Below, one piece after another: positions 63,720 to 64,000 of a DNA stretch of 64,000 nucleotides; within the stretch, counting starts at the first letter, position 1, and every line of letters starts with the position of its first letter. The position numbers were made by a program, and so were the translations under genes. The DNA is taken from contig CANQIC010000001.1 in the NCBI GenBank assembly GCA_947623865.1, positions 62,001 to 126,000 on the forward strand, in the 5' to 3' direction. The DNA comes from an uncultured Clostridia bacterium (GTDB lineage: Bacteria > Bacillota > Clostridia > TANB77 > CAG-508). The notes beneath the pieces were generated by a model. The model was not told the origin of the DNA, did not search any database, and saw only the letters and a list, made by a program, of their open reading frames with translations.

Positions 63720-64000
63720 TCATAATTTAAAACAATGTGGAAGTAAATCCTCCATAGAATATTCTTTTATATTATCATTTTCAGAAAGTGCATATATTTT
63801 GAAATCCTCATCTACAAATTCACTAATAAATTGTCTACAATAACCACAAGGAAGGCAATTATCTAATGAATTTAAATCACTTCCACCACACAATACAATA
63901 TATTCAAAACTTTTTTCACCTTCAGAAATAGCTTTTACAAAAGCCACTCTTTCTGCACAAATTGATTGAATTCCACCATTTTGAATATTACATCCTGAAT
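63720..64000 (-). CDS. cdd: Cytidine deaminase, 5' end beyond the window
   Basis: CAERVAFVKAISEGEK...LPCGYCRQFISEF. Confidence 0.93.
   Translation of the reverse strand, partial: SGCNIQNGGIQSICAERVAFVKAISEGEKSFEYIVLCGGSDLNSLDNCLPCGYCRQFISEFVDEDFKIYALSENDNIKEYSMEDLLPHCFKL

Overview
AT-rich Firmicutes (Clostridia-like) chromosome window. A backbone (about 1-16.1 kb and 51.5-64 kb) carries yhaO/yhaN-like, prfA, ftsA, ftsZ, spoIIGA, sigE, trmL, SOD, ddh, tRNA-fMet, ylmH-like, mreD, PBP2, minC, purA and cdd. It flanks about 35 kb of accessory DNA behind tRNA-fMet, with serine and tyrosine recombinases, a putative Rep with iteron-like repeats, and several defence-like modules (MazG, GIY-YIG/P-loop ATPase, OLD/TOPRIM-like ATPase, Fic, HEPN, PLD nuclease, HsdR-N). 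The main observation is that ten genes (yhaN-like, ftsA, spoIIGA, sigE, sodA-like, radical SAM, PLD nuclease, HD hydrolase, permease, mreD) are each split into two ORFs by a +1 frameshift. In all ten the break is at an in-frame CGG codon. Skipping the C (NNN-C-GGN) restores the conserved frame and places a Gly, in six families at a position I recognise as conserved. I saw no other kind of frameshift in convincing backbone genes. CGG otherwise occurs in frame only four times, in genes that look atypical (ddh twice, a GNAT gene, a 77-aa ORF). This suggests CGG is an unassigned or hungry codon that triggers programmed +1 frameshifting (CGGN read as Gly). A systematic assembly artefact is the main alternative. 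Secondary observations include a covarying stem-loop repeat family in backbone intergenic regions, palindromic MITE/REP-like repeats, and tRNA-fMet-derived att-site remnants. All calls were made by eye without database searches.
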